From Devosiaceae bacterium (GTDB lineage Bacteria > Pseudomonadota > Alphaproteobacteria > Rhizobiales > Devosiaceae), in the NCBI GenBank assembly GCA_021648375.1, contig JAKISW010000004.1:43683-107682 (forward strand): DNA of 64,000 nucleotides, read 5' to 3'. How positions within the stretch are numbered: position 1 is the stretch's first letter; every line of letters begins with the position of its first letter. The position numbers and the translations under genes are program-made. The notes below the pieces were generated by a model. That model was not told the origin of the DNA, made no database searches, and was given only the letters and a program-made list of their open reading frames with translations. Shown here piece by piece: positions 8,108-17,582 of the stretch.

Positions 8108-11100
8108 ATGGCAAAGAAAAACGAATCAGCGAATAATGACGCAGCTTCCCTGGCTTTCTCAGCGGTGGAAGATGCATTGAAAGGTTCCATATTAGAACCT
8201 GGTGCAAAGGCTAAATCCAGCGCCCAGCGAAATTCTGTAAATCAGGCCAATTCCCGAGCAAAGGGCACCAACGCGCTTAACGCTGCAGATATTCAGGATA
8301 AATCGCGCGCTGCCAGACGCATTGCTGCCAAAACCGGCTCTGTGGCCAATGATGACAGACATTCCCCCTCCCGTGTGCTCTATGGTTTAAACGCCAAACC
8401 TTCCAAAGCACCAATCTGGATTGCAACTATTCTTTCAATTTTCTGGGTTGCCATTACATCCATTGCAGCTTCCAACGGAATTTCTACTCAAATTATTGAC
8501 GGTGCTTCGGTTATAACCATCCTTGGCTCACTTGATTTTGCCAGCACCATTGCCACAGTACTTTTGCCGGTACTTGGGTTTTTCGCAATTGCCATTCTGG
8601 CCCGTCGGGCTCAGGATCTTCGCATCGCTGCTGCCTCCATGACCGAGGCCGCCGTGCGTCTTGCAGAGCCTGAAACCACTGCCGCCGACAAAGTGGCAAC
8701 AGTGGGTCAGGCTGTCCGGCGCGAAGTTACCGCCCTGGCTGATGGTCTTGAGCGCGCTCTTTCGCGAGCTGGCGAGCTTGAGGTGATGATCCATAATGAA
8801 GTCACCGTTCTTGACAAAACATATTCAGAAAATGAAAGCCGTATGCGCGGTCTGATTCAGGAATTGGCCAGTCAACGCGACAGCGTTATAACCAATTCCG
8901 AAAGAGTTCGCGAAGCCATTTCCGAAAGCCATTCCGGGCTGGTTTTTGACCTTGATATGATTGCTCAGCGCATTGCCGGAACCATCGAAGAACGTGGCGG
9001 TGAACTCACCTCTTCAATGAACAAGGCCAGTTCAGAATTACAGCGCGCGTTTGGGGAAAAAAGCGAATCCTTTATTTCCCTGGTCGATAATAGAACCACA
9101 GACCTGATGTCAGCTCTTGATGACAGCGCAGGCCGACTAAATCTTACCCTTGAAGATCGCACCTCCTCCATATCCAGCGCCTTTGAAGAACGTACCCATG
9201 AATTGGCCTCAGTAATTGACATGCGCATGAACGGCATCACAGAGGCTTTGGATACAAGGGCAGTGGCACTAAACGATGCAATTGACGACCGCACCGCATC
9301 AATTTCATCCGTTTTACGCGATGGAGGAGCAAAAATCCTTACCGATCTGCGCGATCGCGGCCATGAAGTCGGCGGCGCCCTTGATGCTATAGGCATGAGA
9401 ATTTCCAACGAAATCAGCGGCCGTGCTGAAGAAGCTGAAACCACATTGACCCGGTTAACCGGACAGATGGACGAAACTATTTCTACCCAGATCAATTCCA
9501 TGGAAAGCCGGATGCAATCCACCATCCTTCAACTATCCGGATCCATTGAAGAATCTTCAGAATTTGCGAAAAACACACTGCTGGGTGCGGGCGCCCAGTC
9601 CCTGTCTGAATTTGATACCAGAATGGAAGAAGTGGCCGTTGTAATTGATACTCGCCTGAAATCCTTCGACGAAGTAATTGGAGAAAAAGGCGAACTTCTT
9701 ACGAAAGCTCTGGATAGCTATACAACCAGTTTTGCCAGTCGCGCCAACGTTTTAGAACTCGCTCTGGACGAAAAAACCGGCCACTTCAACGATCAGATTT
9801 CTTTACGCACCCGCGAGCTGGCAGAAACAATTGGCGGACGTGCCAATCAGATCACCCAGACTATTGAAGAAAAAGCAACTAACCTGAGTGACAATCTTGA
9901 AGAAGTTCGCAAACAACTGGCGCTAACCCTTGATGGCACTTCAGAAGAGGTTTCTGCGGTAATTTCAGAACGCACTCAGGAGCTGGCTAAAACCATCGTA
10001 CAGCACGGAATGGATGCCAGAGAAAAAATTGACGCCAGTCTGCAAAATGTCACCGAAACCATGGATACACGATCAACTGATCTGACTGAAATGATTACGG
10101 CCAAAGTTACTCAGGTTAATGAAAGCCTTGGCCGTGGCATTGAAAATGCCGTTGCGCGCATATCCGATGCGGAAAGCGGCATTAATGCCCGCGTCGAATC
10201 GGCGGCAGCAACCGTAATTCAATCTGCCACACAAACATCAAACCTGATCGAAGCCGGGGTCAACAGCGCCCGCAAAGCCATTACCGACATGGTTGATGAA
10301 CGCCTGAGCACCCTGCCAGAAGCCATTACAGCACGAGCTGACATAACGGCAGATCGTCTTGCAGCACTTAATGAAACCATCTCCAGCACAATGGATAAAA
10401 CCGCCGTTACTCTGGAAGACAGTGCCGAGCGCATCGAAAACTCTATCAGCAGCACAATGGATAAAACTGTCACAACTTTGGAAGACAGTGCCGCTCGCGT
10501 CGAAAATACTATCGGCAGCACAATGGGAAAAACTGTCACAACTTTGGAAGACAGCGCCGCACGCGTAGAAAACACTATCAGCAATACAATGGAAAAAACT
10601 GTCGCAACTCTGGAAGACAGTGCCGTTCGCATCGAAGACACTATCAATTCAAGAATTGTTACGGCGTCGCAAAATATGGCTGTTGAAGTTACTGAAAGTA
10701 CCGGCAAAATGGATAGTGCCGTTCGCTCGGCTCTTGAAAAAATTACTGAAGTTGCTGCCAGGTTTGATTCGCTGGTGCGAATCGATGCCACTCAAACCGC
10801 AAACTCACTTGGCCAGCAGGTTCAATCAATCAATAACACCCTGGAAGAAAAAACCGGAGAATTTGCAGCACTTATTGAACGCAAGTCTTCTGAACTTTCT
10901 GTCAGCCTGAACAACCATTCAAATATTCTGGGCGAAGCGCTGCAGGCCAATGCCAATCAGGCCCAAAACATCATGAGTGCAACATCTTCTCGCATGATGA
11001 CAGATGTCACCGCTGCTCTGGAAAAGCTCAACGAATCCAATGCCCTGTTACAAAATGTTCTAGAAGCGTCCACAGGCAATTTGGCCAGGCTTGAATCTGG

Positions 11101-12703
11101 AATTTCCAGCCAGACCACTCACTACGCCAACGCGGTTCGCGATGCCCTGGGCAGTACCGAAAAGGCCGGACTATTGGTCGGTGATCATGTTGGTGCCATG
11201 CAGACAACAATTCGCTCCATGATGGAAGAGTTCTCCACTATGGTTGGCAAACTTGATGTCGAAACCGCCAATATTGATCGCGCTGCACAAAATCTTGGTA
11301 GCGCCTCAAACTCATCCCTTGATGCTGTCGAAGCCCGCCGCGAGGCAATGGACGCGCTGGCCGCCGGATTTACCTCCAGAGCCGACGATATTGATACCCG
11401 CCTACGCAGCTTTGCACAATCAATTGCAAATACCGTCAACGATACAGAAACCCGTCTTGCCAGCGCCCGCACAGCTATGGAAGGTGCATTGAACAGCACC
11501 ACCAGCGCCGTAGAAGAAGCACTTAACAACACCACCGGCTCTGTAACTGAGCGCTTGCAAACCCTTTCTAAAACAGCAAATGATCAGGGTGCACAAACCA
11601 GTTCCGCTCTTCAGGCCACTCAGGAAGCCATGCTCGCTCAAATGCAGGAAGCTCTTGAGGACGCAACCAAACGCTTCAATGAAACCGCTCAGTCCATGCA
11701 GGAAACCGCTCTTCAGGTCGGTACTGAACTCGAATCCACCCGCAACGAACTTCAACGCGGATTTTTGGAACTGCCTGAAGAAACAAAGGCGAGCGCCGCC
11801 GCAATGCGCTCTGTGGTTGCAGAACAGATCGAAGCTCTTAGTGAACTGAATTCCATAGTTCGTGCTCAACCTGTTTCCAACGATGTCAGTCGCACAACTG
11901 CTCCGTCAGCACCCGCCGCTCCTGCAAAACCCGCACCCCCCTCTGCTCCTGCAGCTTTTGTACCCCCGGCACCACCATCTGCGCCAGCACCTGCAGCAAG
12001 GTCGATGCCTGCGCCTGTTGCAAGATCAGTGCCTGCGCCTGTCTCAAGGCCGGAGCCTGCTTCCAGGTCGGAGCCTGCGTCCAGGCCGGCCGTGCCGCCG
12101 CTGTCAAATAATATTCTGGACACTCTTATCCGTCCAGCGAACCCATTAGCCCAGTCATCAGCTTCGGTAGCTCCCCTGGCTCCAGCACCGGTGGTTCCGC
12201 TAGCTCCTGCTCCTACTCCCAAAGCGCTGACTCAGCCCACTGCACCACAAGCCATCGCACCCACAACATTTGCTGACCCGTTGGCCCAACAACCTGCCGC
12301 GGGTTCTGATAGTGGATGGCTACGCAATGTTTTGCGTAATGCAACTGCAAATCAGCATGCAACCAGTGCAACACCGGCCAACAGCCTGAATTCATTAAGT
12401 AATGAAATGGCCAGCTCGATCGATGAAAGCGCCCTAATAGATGCCTGGCAGCGCTATCAAAATGGCGAAACCGGAGTATTTTCGAGGAGAATTTACACGC
12501 TTACGGGTCAGGGTACTTATGATGATGTGCGTAAAAAACTTCAGCGCGATCCAGACTTTGCCCAAACTGCTCGCGAATATGTTGCAGAATTTGAACAATT
12601 GCTGCAAACCGCAAGTAATCCGGCTGAGGCCCGCCAGATATTGGTTTCAGAACGCGGTAAAGTATTCACAATGCTTGCCCATGCCAGCGGCCGTATAGGC
12701 TAG
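8108..12703 (+). CDS. gpr: GPR/RgsE-like growth pole ring protein (apolipoprotein-like coiled coil)
   Basis: From ATG 8108 the protein has 1531 residues. A polar N-terminus is followed by two membrane helices at about 102-122 and 147-165, then about 1100 residues of continuous heptad-like helix, rich in Glu, Ser, Thr and Ala, of apolipoprotein A1/A4/E type. A Pro/Ala linker is encoded by about 11881-12110, and a conserved-looking C-terminal domain of about 100 residues follows (DESALIDAWQRYQNGETG and onward). This order matches GPR of Agrobacterium tumefaciens, a roughly 2100-residue protein that forms a ring at the growing pole, and RgsE of Sinorhizobium. The present protein is clearly shorter. 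Frames upstream of 8108 (ATG at 7976) add a Cys/Phe-rich segment that looks non-coding. A long coiled-coil scaffold is certain; orthology to GPR is inferred from architecture. Confidence 0.8.
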   Translation: MAKKNESANNDAASLAFSAVEDALKGSILEPGAKAKSSAQRNSVNQANSRAKGTNALNAADIQDKSRAARRIAAKTGSVANDDRHSPSRVLYGLNAKPSKAPIWIATILSIFWVAITSIAASNGISTQIIDGASVITILGSLDFASTIATVLLPVLGFFAIAILARRAQDLRIAAASMTEAAVRLAEPETTAADKVATVGQAVRREVTALADGLERALSRAGELEVMIHNEVTVLDKTYSENESRMRGLIQELASQRDSVITNSERVREAISESHSGLVFDLDMIAQRIAGTIEERGGELTSSMNKASSELQRAFGEKSESFISLVDNRTTDLMSALDDSAGRLNLTLEDRTSSISSAFEERTHELASVIDMRMNGITEALDTRAVALNDAIDDRTASISSVLRDGGAKILTDLRDRGHEVGGALDAIGMRISNEISGRAEEAETTLTRLTGQMDETISTQINSMESRMQSTILQLSGSIEESSEFAKNTLLGAGAQSLSEFDTRMEEVAVVIDTRLKSFDEVIGEKGELLTKALDSYTTSFASRANVLELALDEKTGHFNDQISLRTRELAETIGGRANQITQTIEEKATNLSDNLEEVRKQLALTLDGTSEEVSAVISERTQELAKTIVQHGMDAREKIDASLQNVTETMDTRSTDLTEMITAKVTQVNESLGRGIENAVARISDAESGINARVESAAATVIQSATQTSNLIEAGVNSARKAITDMVDERLSTLPEAITARADITADRLAALNETISSTMDKTAVTLEDSAERIENSISSTMDKTVTTLEDSAARVENTIGSTMGKTVTTLEDSAARVENTISNTMEKTVATLEDSAVRIEDTINSRIVTASQNMAVEVTESTGKMDSAVRSALEKITEVAARFDSLVRIDATQTANSLGQQVQSINNTLEEKTGEFAALIERKSSELSVSLNNHSNILGEALQANANQAQNIMSATSSRMMTDVTAALEKLNESNALLQNVLEASTGNLARLESGISSQTTHYANAVRDALGSTEKAGLLVGDHVGAMQTTIRSMMEEFSTMVGKLDVETANIDRAAQNLGSASNSSLDAVEARREAMDALAAGFTSRADDIDTRLRSFAQSIANTVNDTETRLASARTAMEGALNSTTSAVEEALNNTTGSVTERLQTLSKTANDQGAQTSSALQATQEAMLAQMQEALEDATKRFNETAQSMQETALQVGTELESTRNELQRGFLELPEETKASAAAMRSVVAEQIEALSELNSIVRAQPVSNDVSRTTAPSAPAAPAKPAPPSAPAAFVPPAPPSAPAPAARSMPAPVARSVPAPVSRPEPASRSEPASRPAVPPLSNNILDTLIRPANPLAQSSASVAPLAPAPVVPLAPAPTPKALTQPTAPQAIAPTTFADPLAQQPAAGSDSGWLRNVLRNATANQHATSATPANSLNSLSNEMASSIDESALIDAWQRYQNGETGVFSRRIYTLTGQGTYDDVRKKLQRDPDFAQTAREYVAEFEQLLQTASNPAEARQILVSERGKVFTMLAHASGRIG
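10385..10648 (+). repeat. four tandem 66-bp repeats inside the GPR-like gene
   Basis: Four consecutive 66-base units start at 10385, 10451, 10517 and 10583. Each encodes 22 residues of the pattern STMDKTVTTLEDSAARVENT with a two-residue spacer. Units 2 and 3 are almost identical in DNA, so the expansion is recent. Twenty-two residues is also the classic apolipoprotein helical repeat length. Confidence 0.9.
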
Positions 12704-12721
12704 CGCTATTGGATTGAATAA

Positions 12722-12780
12722 TTAGCGCGCTTGAATTTTTTGAATAAACGGATCATTTGTTCTGTTTACAAGCGCGTTAA
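12722..12780. terminator. possible bidirectional terminator hairpin
   Basis: TTAGCGCGCTTG (12722-12733) pairs with CAAGCGCGTTAA (12769-12780) with one G-U pair and a 35-base AT-rich loop containing TTTTTT. It lies between the convergent GPR-like and phosphoesterase genes. The loop is long for a classical terminator, so this is tentative. Confidence 0.4.
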
Positions 12781-12803
12781 ACAAAAAATGCGTAAAAAAA
12801 TAT

Positions 12804-13592
12804 TTAGCTTTTAGGTTTTTTGGCGGGCTTTGTAGCAAGTTGCGTCCAGCGAATAAGCTCAAATTCCCCGTCGAATTCTTCAGCAATGGCAGTACAACTC
12901 TCAACCCAATCCCCGGTATTAATATAGTGAATTCCAAGACGGTTATGCATATCCGCCATATGAATATGCCCACAAATTACACCATCGACCCCGGATTCTT
13001 TGGCTTCCAGCGTTAAGGCTTCTTCAAAACGCCCGATAATTGAAACCGCACCCTTCACCTTATGCTTGGCCCAGGCCGACAATGACCAATACCCCTTGCC
13101 TAAACGACGACGAAACCAGTTTATGGTTCCATTGGTTTTGAGGGCAAAATTATAAGCCCAGTCCCCGATATGGGCCAGCCATTTTGCATTCTTGACCACC
13201 ACGTCAAACTGATCCCCATGAATTACCAGGTAGGATTTTCCAGACGAGGTGACGTGAACGGTACGATCGACAAATTCAATTTCGCCAAAATATGTTCCAA
13301 GATAATCCCGCACCAGTTCGTCATGGTTTCCGGGCAGATAAACAATTCTGGTTCCCGCCGCCGCTTTGCTAAGCAACAATTCGATAAGTTGGTTATATTC
13401 AGCTGGCCAATGCCAGTTTTTCTGCAGTCGCCATCCATCAATTATATCCCCGACCAGATAGATCGTTTCAGCATCATGACAACGCAAAAAATCAATAAGC
13501 TGCCCCACTCTGGTGGTCTTCATGCCCAGATGCACATCCGATATAAACAGCGCTCTTACACGCCTGATATTAGAACCCGCCATATTTGACAT
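12804..13592 (-). CDS. LpxH-like metallophosphoesterase
   Basis: This calcineurin-type phosphoesterase carries the full set of metal-binding blocks: ISDVHLG, VGDIIDGW, LPGNHDE, VIHGDQFD and CGHIHMAD. It belongs to the UDP-2,3-diacylglucosamine hydrolase-like group (COG2908). Many alphaproteobacteria use LpxI for that lipid A step, so the real substrate here is uncertain. I chose ATG 13592 (MSNMAGSN) because an AGGAATT ribosome site precedes it; a TTG at 13631 would add 13 residues. The protein is about 262 residues and has no signal peptide. It converges on the GPR-like gene, and a LysE gene lies just upstream on the same strand. Confidence 0.88.
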   Translation of the reverse strand: MSNMAGSNIRRVRALFISDVHLGMKTTRVGQLIDFLRCHDAETIYLVGDIIDGWRLQKNWHWPAEYNQLIELLLSKAAAGTRIVYLPGNHDELVRDYLGTYFGEIEFVDRTVHVTSSGKSYLVIHGDQFDVVVKNAKWLAHIGDWAYNFALKTNGTINWFRRRLGKGYWSLSAWAKHKVKGAVSIIGRFEEALTLEAKESGVDGVICGHIHMADMHNRLGIHYINTGDWVESCTAIAEEFDGEFELIRWTQLATKPAKKPKS

Positions 13593-13646
13593 TACAAAAA
13601 ATAATTCCTGTCCGGATCTGGTTTTGAACAATTAATCAAAGCACGT

Positions 13647-14240
13647 TTAAACAAGAAATAAAATCACCGCAACCAGCATAAGTGCCGCCAATATGGTTCC
13701 AAGAAATTTCTCCCCCCCAGTCCGCACCAGCAATATCTGCATTTGCTGGCCAAAATAAATCCAGAAAAACGAAAAAAACGGGCCAATAATCAAACAACCA
13801 AAAGTGATCAATAGCAGGGAAGTTAATCGCCCTTCCCCATCGCTGACAAAAGCGGCAATAAAGCTAACCGCCATTGCCCATGCTTTGGGGTTTACCCATT
13901 GGAACAAAGCAGCTTCAAATATCTTCATAGGGCGCGCCGCGCCACTCTGCTGCCCGATTTTCAAACCCAGCAAATGCCAGGCCATCCACAAAAAATATCC
14001 CGCCGCAAGATATTTCATAATCGGCTTTATGATCGGATAAGTCACAAATATCTCACTCAGCCCCAAACCGACCAAAAAAACCATGGTCGGAAATCCAAGG
14101 TTTATTCCAATCATGTGGGGCAGAGTTTTAACAAAGCCAAATTTAGCACCTGACGCCATCAACATCAGATTATTAGGACCCGGAGTTGCAAAAGCGGGAA
14201 TGGTCAAAAACAAAAATGCAATCATGACGGTAATATTCAT
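13647..14240 (-). CDS. LysE/RhtB-family amino-acid exporter
   Basis: The roughly 197-residue membrane protein has about six spans and the family hallmark PGPNNLMLMASG near the N-terminus. LysE/RhtB proteins export basic or neutral amino acids or similar small metabolites across the inner membrane; the substrate cannot be read from sequence. ATG 14240 (MNITVMIAFLF) is preferred to a TTG four codons upstream because it starts directly before the first membrane span. It lies between the phosphoesterase and the nagZ-like gene, all on the minus strand, with gaps of 54 and 75 bases. Confidence 0.88.
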   Translation of the reverse strand: MNITVMIAFLFLTIPAFATPGPNNLMLMASGAKFGFVKTLPHMIGINLGFPTMVFLVGLGLSEIFVTYPIIKPIMKYLAAGYFLWMAWHLLGLKIGQQSGAARPMKIFEAALFQWVNPKAWAMAVSFIAAFVSDGEGRLTSLLLITFGCLIIGPFFSFFWIYFGQQMQILLVRTGGEKFLGTILAALMLVAVILFLV

Positions 14241-14315
14241 GGCGCGGTCCAATTAGGTCAGTATCATTGACTTATATGAGGTGTTATTTTCCCCAATGTC
14301 AAGTGGACCAATTTT

Positions 14316-15446
14316 TCACAAAGCCTGCTTCAGACGAATAATTCTCTCATAGCTTTGCTCAATTCGCGCCAAAAAAGCTGGATCAGACTGGGCTTTAGCA
14401 ATAAGAATATCACCTATTTCCTTAGCCAGTCCGGGCCGATAATTAGCAGTATTGGAAAAAAGCAAAATATCAGTTCCCGCCTCCACTGCAAGGATTATCG
14501 CCTCCGCCATGGAAAAGCGGGCAGTAATGGCCCCCATTTCCATATCATCACTAATTACTACCCCGTTATAACCAAGCTCGTTGCGCAACACGCCGTTTAT
14601 CCAGCTTTTTGAAAGGCTTGCGGGCAATTGCGCACCGTCCGCATTCGAAAATCTTTCATGGAACAAATGTGCCATCATCACCATATCAACTTTACCGGCC
14701 CTGATCAGGTTTCTATAGGGGGCAAGTTCTTCAGGTTGCCAATAGGCACTGATATCAACAAATCCCTCATGGGTATCAGCCCTGGAAGATCCATGACCGG
14801 GAAAGTGTTTCAACGCTGTCAATATTCCCGCCTGCCGGTGAGCATCAACAAAGCTGGTAGCGTAGCTGGTGACAACATTGCTATCTTTACCATATGAGCG
14901 TTGAAATCGGGCAATAATCGGATTATTGGGATTGATATTCAAATCCACCACCGGCCCCAGGTTCAGATTAAACCTTAGGTTCGACAAATCTGAAGCCATA
15001 GCAAAATAGGTGTCTTGTGCCTGATGAGGATCTTGCGTCGCAGCGATTCTTGCCGCCGAGGGAATTTCGCCAAATCCAACCTCTTTTGTCAGCCTTTCAA
15101 CCCTGCCTCCCTCCTGATCCAGCGCAATAAAAGGAACAAGAACATTGTTGGCAGCAATAAATTCTGCATTCATTTTTTCAACATTACCAAGGCTGGATAC
15201 ATTAAAGCGCAAATACATCACACCCCCGATCCGCCCGGCTAAAATGTCATCTCTAACAGCTATAAATCCAGCACTGTTGGTATTATCTCCCTGAAAGCCA
15301 ACCATAATCATCTGGCCAACCATTTGCTGCAGGCCGGTAGCAGAAGCCATTGCCGCCCCCTGGGCAGCCAATAAAGCAAACAGGTTTATTAAAAAAACCC
15401 GCCCGACAAAGATTTTTAAAAAATTACGCATAGCCAAAAAATTCAT
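14316..15446 (-). CDS. nagZ: GH3 beta-N-acetylhexosaminidase (NagZ-like) with a signal peptide
   Basis: The 376-residue protein is a glycoside hydrolase family 3 catalytic domain. It has the NagZ signature ALKHFPGHG followed by the Asp-His-containing loop SSRADTHEGF, and VISDDMEMGAI, which holds the nucleophile Asp. NagZ removes N-acetylglucosamine from peptidoglycan fragments during wall recycling. The first 35 residues (MNFLAMRNFLKIFVGR, then a hydrophobic stretch ending AAMASA) look like a signal peptide. That would place the enzyme in the periplasm, unlike the cytosolic NagZ of enteric bacteria. ATG 15446 follows GGAGATTAGGTGATT. It is divergent from the GNAT gene at 15596. Confidence 0.9.
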   Translation of the reverse strand: MNFLAMRNFLKIFVGRVFLINLFALLAAQGAAMASATGLQQMVGQMIMVGFQGDNTNSAGFIAVRDDILAGRIGGVMYLRFNVSSLGNVEKMNAEFIAANNVLVPFIALDQEGGRVERLTKEVGFGEIPSAARIAATQDPHQAQDTYFAMASDLSNLRFNLNLGPVVDLNINPNNPIIARFQRSYGKDSNVVTSYATSFVDAHRQAGILTALKHFPGHGSSRADTHEGFVDISAYWQPEELAPYRNLIRAGKVDMVMMAHLFHERFSNADGAQLPASLSKSWINGVLRNELGYNGVVISDDMEMGAITARFSMAEAIILAVEAGTDILLFSNTANYRPGLAKEIGDILIAKAQSDPAFLARIEQSYERIIRLKQAL

Positions 15447-15595
15447 AATCACCTAATCTCCGCCGCTCTGTTTTGCCTGATGCACAAGGTTCTAAGTGCC
15501 AGATATTAACTCATTAACCCACAAGTGCTATTTGAAATGTCACCAGTTTTGTACCCTGCTTAAAATTGTGGCCATATTGGCAAGGAGATAAAATT

Positions 15596-16243
15596 ATGAG
15601 CGAAGTTTCAGCTGCCGAACAAGAGCATATTTTGCCTTCCGGCCCCTCCAAAACCAAACCAGCCAAGAATATCAAAAAATCTGTTGTGCGGGCGGCAACC
15701 GCAGCGGATATCAGTCTGGTTCACCAGCGCCTCATTGAAGCCATTGATACATCGCCATTTTATTCGGACAGGTTTAAAATATTTGAAAAGCAGCGCCTGG
15801 ACATCGATTATTTACTCGCCCTTTTTGACCTCGACCCCTATCACCTGATGATTATTGTCGCCGATGATGAACCGGCAGGGTTTATGATCACCAGCCCGCA
15901 ATGCGGTTCTTTGTGGCTGCATTGGTCTTACATTTTTCCCGAAAAACGTCGGGCATCCCTGGCAATGGCCGGCTTTAGGGCCCTGGCTGAGCATTGGGAC
16001 AATGGGCGTTTTCATAAAATCGCCACCTATACCAAGCCAGGCAATGCAGTTACCGCCATATTAAAACGATATAAGTTTGAGCTAACCTGCGAACTGAAAA
16101 ATCACCTGTTCGGAGAAGATTATCTGCTTTATGAGCGCAAACTGAATAAAACCTCTACAGGATATGATAATGGAGTTAGCACGCCAGGCCTGAAGGGGCG
16201 GATCAAAAACTATTTCATCTCGCTTTTTTCAAACGACCGCTGA
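15596..16243 (+). CDS. GNAT-family acetyltransferase
   Basis: From ATG 15596, which follows the good ribosome site AAGGAGATA, the protein has 215 residues. After a polar N-terminal extension of about 35 residues comes a GNAT-like fold (VRAATAADISLVHQRL through HKIATYTKPGNAVTAILKRYKFEL), with an expected acetyl-CoA-binding beta-bulge near SYIFPEKRRASLAMAGFRAL. The canonical RxxGxA loop is degenerate (KRRASLA), so activity should not be assumed. The substrate is unknown. Its 3' end overlaps the opposing flippase gene by 29 bases, so the last residues of each protein are encoded on both strands. Confidence 0.7.
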   Translation: MSEVSAAEQEHILPSGPSKTKPAKNIKKSVVRAATAADISLVHQRLIEAIDTSPFYSDRFKIFEKQRLDIDYLLALFDLDPYHLMIIVADDEPAGFMITSPQCGSLWLHWSYIFPEKRRASLAMAGFRALAEHWDNGRFHKIATYTKPGNAVTAILKRYKFELTCELKNHLFGEDYLLYERKLNKTSTGYDNGVSTPGLKGRIKNYFISLFSNDR

Positions 16244-17582
16244 TTATCTGACGTAACCTTGGGAAAACCGAAACATCAACACCGGTAATTTTCAACGCCG
16301 TCCACCACATTAGAACTGACCATACAACAAATGCTATAAGTGCCGATAGTGCCGCTCCAATCAGCCCCCAGATTGGAACAAGATAAAAATTACCAACCCC
16401 CAGCGCAAACATGCTTACTCCAATGGCCGGAACGCTGGCCCATGGCCGATCATTGATCGAGAGTACCAAAGCTGCCGGTCCAAATACACTCCGTACCACC
16501 AGCGCCAGACAAAGAATTGCCAATGGTATTGAACCGGCAAGAAATTCAGGGCCAAAAATCCTCAGGATAAACGGGCCGACAATCAAAATCACCCCCAAAA
16601 ATACCAGCGAAAGTGCAGCGGCAACCAGATTGGCATCACCAACCTTGCGGTTGAATTCTTCGCTATCCGATCGGGCTGCAGACTCAAATATATCCGGCAG
16701 TGCAACCGCATAAACCGCCGTAACCCCGAATGCCACCAGTGAAAAAATTCTGGTGCAAACCGCAAAAATTGCCAGCGTGCTTTTATCCATCAGACCCGAA
16801 AGCATAATTATATCAATATCAAAAAAGAATGATGTCGCCAGATCAATAAGTACCCATGGCAAGGCAAACCGCCACCATCGGGCACTGTCATTTTCTGTTG
16901 CTCCAGCAGTTGCGGGCAACTCTCTTACGCTACTCAAAACAACTGAGAAATGTACCAGCGCCACAAATCCATAGCCCAGAGAAAAGCCCCAAAGCATGGT
17001 ATCAAGCTGCCCGCCTGGGTCAGCAATCGCCAATGCCAGAACAAATGCGCCAATGACCAGCATCGGGCGAAACAAAACCTCTGCGGCATAGCCCGCATAG
17101 GGACGCTTCAAACCAACCAACACCGCCCCGTTGATAAATACAACCCCAACCGCACAGGCCAGAATTGCTCCCTGTATCCAGAAATTACCAAAAACAAAAG
17201 CAATATCATCAGAAACCAGGCTGGAGAAGAATTGTACCGCGCCAGCGCCCGCATTGCTCGATAGATATACCCCGGCACCAAAAATAATTGTTGCTGCAAT
17301 CAATATATGAGAATAGGCCCTGAATATAAACCGAGACAGCATATGGCCCTGATCGTTGGCTCGATATTCAGCGGCAAAATAGGTGGCAACCGTTTGAAAA
17401 CCCAGGGGCATGGCCATAGCCAACAGATTAACGACCGCCATTGTCAGCAAAAATTCACCCAGAATTTCAGCGCTCCAAAGGCGGGCAATTGCCGCCTGAA
17501 TGACCACAATCATCCCCGCGCCCACAAGGCGCATGCCAAACATAATAGAGGATTGGGACGCCAGACGCGTCTTCACATTCAC
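16215..17582 (-). CDS. polysaccharide flippase (Wzx/MATE-like)
   Basis: The 455-residue protein is hydrophobic throughout, with about 12-14 membrane spans, and fits the oligosaccharide flippase (PST/Wzx) family, which moves lipid-linked sugars across the inner membrane. The start is GTG at 17582: GTGA joins it to the stop codon of the upstream FemAB-like gene, a four-base overlap that implies coupled translation. With the FemAB-like gene and the nearby phosphomannomutase it suggests surface-polysaccharide or envelope synthesis. No glycosyltransferase or polymerase gene is present in the window, so this is not a complete polysaccharide cluster. Confidence 0.85.
   Translation of the reverse strand: MNVKTRLASQSSIMFGMRLVGAGMIVVIQAAIARLWSAEILGEFLLTMAVVNLLAMAMPLGFQTVATYFAAEYRANDQGHMLSRFIFRAYSHILIAATIIFGAGVYLSSNAGAGAVQFFSSLVSDDIAFVFGNFWIQGAILACAVGVVFINGAVLVGLKRPYAGYAAEVLFRPMLVIGAFVLALAIADPGGQLDTMLWGFSLGYGFVALVHFSVVLSSVRELPATAGATENDSARWWRFALPWVLIDLATSFFFDIDIIMLSGLMDKSTLAIFAVCTRIFSLVAFGVTAVYAVALPDIFESAARSDSEEFNRKVGDANLVAAALSLVFLGVILIVGPFILRIFGPEFLAGSIPLAILCLALVVRSVFGPAALVLSINDRPWASVPAIGVSMFALGVGNFYLVPIWGLIGAALSALIAFVVWSVLMWWTALKITGVDVSVFPRLRQIISGRLKKAR

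Noticed and set aside
10385..10648. CRISPR-like array of regular repeats
   Set aside because: The 66-base periodicity has no spacers; the whole repeat is translated in frame as part of the coiled-coil protein.
8965..10791. open frames antisense to the GPR-like gene (8965-9525 and 10219-10791)
   Set aside because: Both are antisense to the repetitive, low-complexity helical region and consist of Ser/Arg/Ala-rich shadow sequence.
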